Positions 49,901 through 52,900 of a DNA stretch of 64,000 nucleotides are shown here, piece after piece. Each line of letters begins with the position of its first letter. Within the stretch, counting starts at the first letter, position 1. Made by a program: the position numbers and the translations under genes. Below the pieces are notes generated by a model. That model saw only the letters and a list, made by a program, of their open reading frames with translations. It ran no database searches and was not told where the DNA came from. Source of the DNA: Agrypnia vestita (Eukaryota > Arthropoda > Insecta > Trichoptera > Phryganeidae). The DNA lies in the NCBI GenBank assembly GCA_016648135.1, contig JADDOH010000302.1, forward strand, positions 302,270-366,269. Direction: 5' to 3'.

Positions 49901-52900
49901 AACATTAGCGGAAAATACTTGGGTTTTATCGACTGCCGAAATATTCCCATTTCATCTGTTATCATCAGAATAAAAACAAACAAAAAAATTATCAAAATTG
50001 ATACTAAAATTTAGTCTTTTACCTAGGGGTTTTTGAAAATATAGATTTTTGATAAAATGGCGGGTGTTTGAATTTAAAATAGCGTTTTTTAGGGAAAAAT
50101 TCAGGTTCATTATGCCGATAAAAAAAAACTAAGTCACTTAAAAAAAATCCTACGACAAAGACTATATAATTATGTATAGAATAACCACTAGAAATTTCAA
50201 GTTGATCGGTTCAGTGGTTGCCGAGATATTTTGGTCACCGATTTTCATGGTTTCTAGTAAAAGGCGTTTGAAAATTGAGCAATTTATGAAAATAAACAAA
50301 GAGATGCCACAATTATCAACTATAACATTGTTATTTTTTTTAATTTAAGCTTGAAATTTTCACTAGATAGACCTAGACCTCAAGCTTTAAGAAAATGTAA
50401 AAATTTTAAAATCGATTTTTTCAAAATGTCTAGGTAGGTACTCCCCCCTTAACAACTTTGAACAAACTGTAATAATAAAACCACAAACAATCTTTAAGTT
50501 CTCAGAAATTTTAAATAAAAAAGAGTCAGGTATTCCTACCACAATGCATTATAATGGTAAAATGGCTGACGACCCTGGAGGTGTGGTTGATTTATTCGCC
50601 GAATGCTTCGCTAAAGTCTATAATAATACTGTTACCATTGATACATCAATTAACCAATAAAATCGGTGATATAATTATTGATAACAACGACTACACTACT
50701 ACTAGCTTTGACGAACAAGATGTAGACAGTAAGATAAAACAACTCGACCTAAAAAAATCAGCAGGCCCAGACAATGTTCCTCCACTACTGTTAATTAAAT
50801 GTAGGAACCATCTTACGAATACTTTAGCAAAATTATTTAACTTTTCTTTGCAGTCCAGAGTATTCCCTGATAAATGGTAAATGAGTTATATATCTCCAAT
50901 TTTCAAAAATGGAGATAAAACTGATACAATAAATTATAGACCTATATTCCAAAATGGCTAGAATCAGTATTCTTAAAGAAATTTATTTCAGATATAAAAA
51001 AAGTTATATCCCCTTTACAACATGGATTTGTAAGCGGGAAATCAACACTTACAAACTTAGTTTTATACGAATAAGAATATGAATAATCACTTGCAGACGG
51101 ATGCGGTGTATATGGATTTTAGCAAAGCATATGACAAGGTATCACACAAACTATTATTAAAAAAATGAAAAGCCATAGGAATGAGCAATCACACCTTGAA
51201 ATGGATTGGAAGCCACCTAATTTCTAGAAATCTCTTTGTCAAAATACATGATTATAAATCCTTTACATTTGAGGCATCTAGTGGTGTACCTCAAGGGTCC
51301 CACCTCGGGCCTATTCTATTTTTACTTTTTATAAATGATATTGTTGACATTTTTTATGGAGTTCATGTTTTGCTGTTTACAGATGGTCTTAAAATATATA
51401 AAGTGATCTCAAACATAAACAACTGTATTACTTTGCAAAATAACCTGAATATGCTTTATACATGGTGCTGCAATAATGAACTATATCTAAATGTGGAAAA
51501 ATGTAAACAAATAAGTTTTAATAGAAGTAAAAATAAAACCATATATCAATACTGCATCAACAATATAGATCTATGTAGAGTCTCAGTTATTCGGGATTTG
51601 GGCGAGCTTTTCGACGAAAAACTGTCCTTTATTCAACATTATAACGAAATTTGCAACAAAGCAATGAAATTCTTAGGATTTGTGTTAAGGACCGCAAAAA
51701 ACTTTAATTCGCTCCGCTCTCTTACTACATTATACACATCCATTGTAAGAAGTACATTGGAATACAACTCAACTTTGTGGTCTCCTTACTATGATACACA
51801 CTCTAGGAAAATAGAAAGAGTACAACACAAATTCTTGAGATTTATAAATTTTAAATGCGTATTCCAATAGAAAGCATAAATTATGGTAATTTAATTAATG
51901 TAATTCCTTTGAAGAAATTATCATACAGAAGAGATGTCAGCGACATAGTGTTCTTATTTAAAATATATGTTGGACTGCCCTGAACTGATTCAGATGGTCT
52001 CGTATAATATACCGGGACAAACGAGACATCACGAAATGTTCTTTGTAGGGACCCACAGGAATAACTATGCATTAAATTCACCGTTAACACACATGCATCG
52101 CCTTGGAAACAAATTTTCGGAATTCGTAGACATTTTTCGTTGTAGTAACATACCCGAATTAAAGAAATACTTTTACCTAGAATATACATACCAGTAGAAT
52201 TAATTATAGTTTAATGGACAAAATTTTTACTTATGTTTTGTTCCCCATGAATTATATATCGCCCCATGATAGCTAAAACATTGTAAGTGACAATTTTGCT
52301 CCAATAGCTTTTATTTGTAAAAAGCACCTTTAATTTCGATACGGTATCACGTGCCATTGTCAAGGCTAAAAAGGCCTCAAAAGTTACGGACTAGCCGTAC
52401 TTGTTCGCGGGTGACATGAAAGTCTCCCACCAACAAGGCTGTCATACTTTTTTTTTTCCGATTCCTTAGAGTCTACGATACTCTGAGTACTCTACATGCG
52501 GCTAGACCGCCTAATCTACTTCTACAAGTGCATCAGCTCTATAGCTTTGACACCTTTTCTAAATACTTATTATCTATACATCATAAGTTGATTTATTGAC
52601 ATGAATTCGGATGGGTAAAAAAGTCTAATAAAAAACCCACTAAACATTTTAAGTGATAATATTTAAAAATTTCAAATTAATTAGGCGCGACACTTTATGT
52701 ATAGTGCCGCCTTATTTTAACTTATAAATAGCTAAAATAATGTACACAGCTACATCTTAAATAATATTTATTTATTTACAAAAATCATAAATTGGATGCG
52801 CTGGTCGAGGCCGTAGGTCGTCCGTGCCCTTGGTCCGGAGGATCGAGCGCGTTGCTCCGCATCATGAAGTAGTGACGGCTGTCATACTTCCAGTTCAGTT

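Larger units (their letters stand above)
48880..52210 (+). mobile_element. Decayed non-LTR retrotransposon (Jockey superfamily)
   Basis: Order on the + strand: 5'-UTR-like sequence with CAGCGCCATCTACTGTGCTC (48897-48916); an ORF1-like start MDAIQFINIAEDAVNILTSL (49002); endonuclease end (49219-49404); linker (49477-49707); reverse transcriptase (50660-51870); C-terminal tail (51967-52197). It is broken by many stops and split by a TTAA MITE (49755-50448). Confidence 0.8.
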
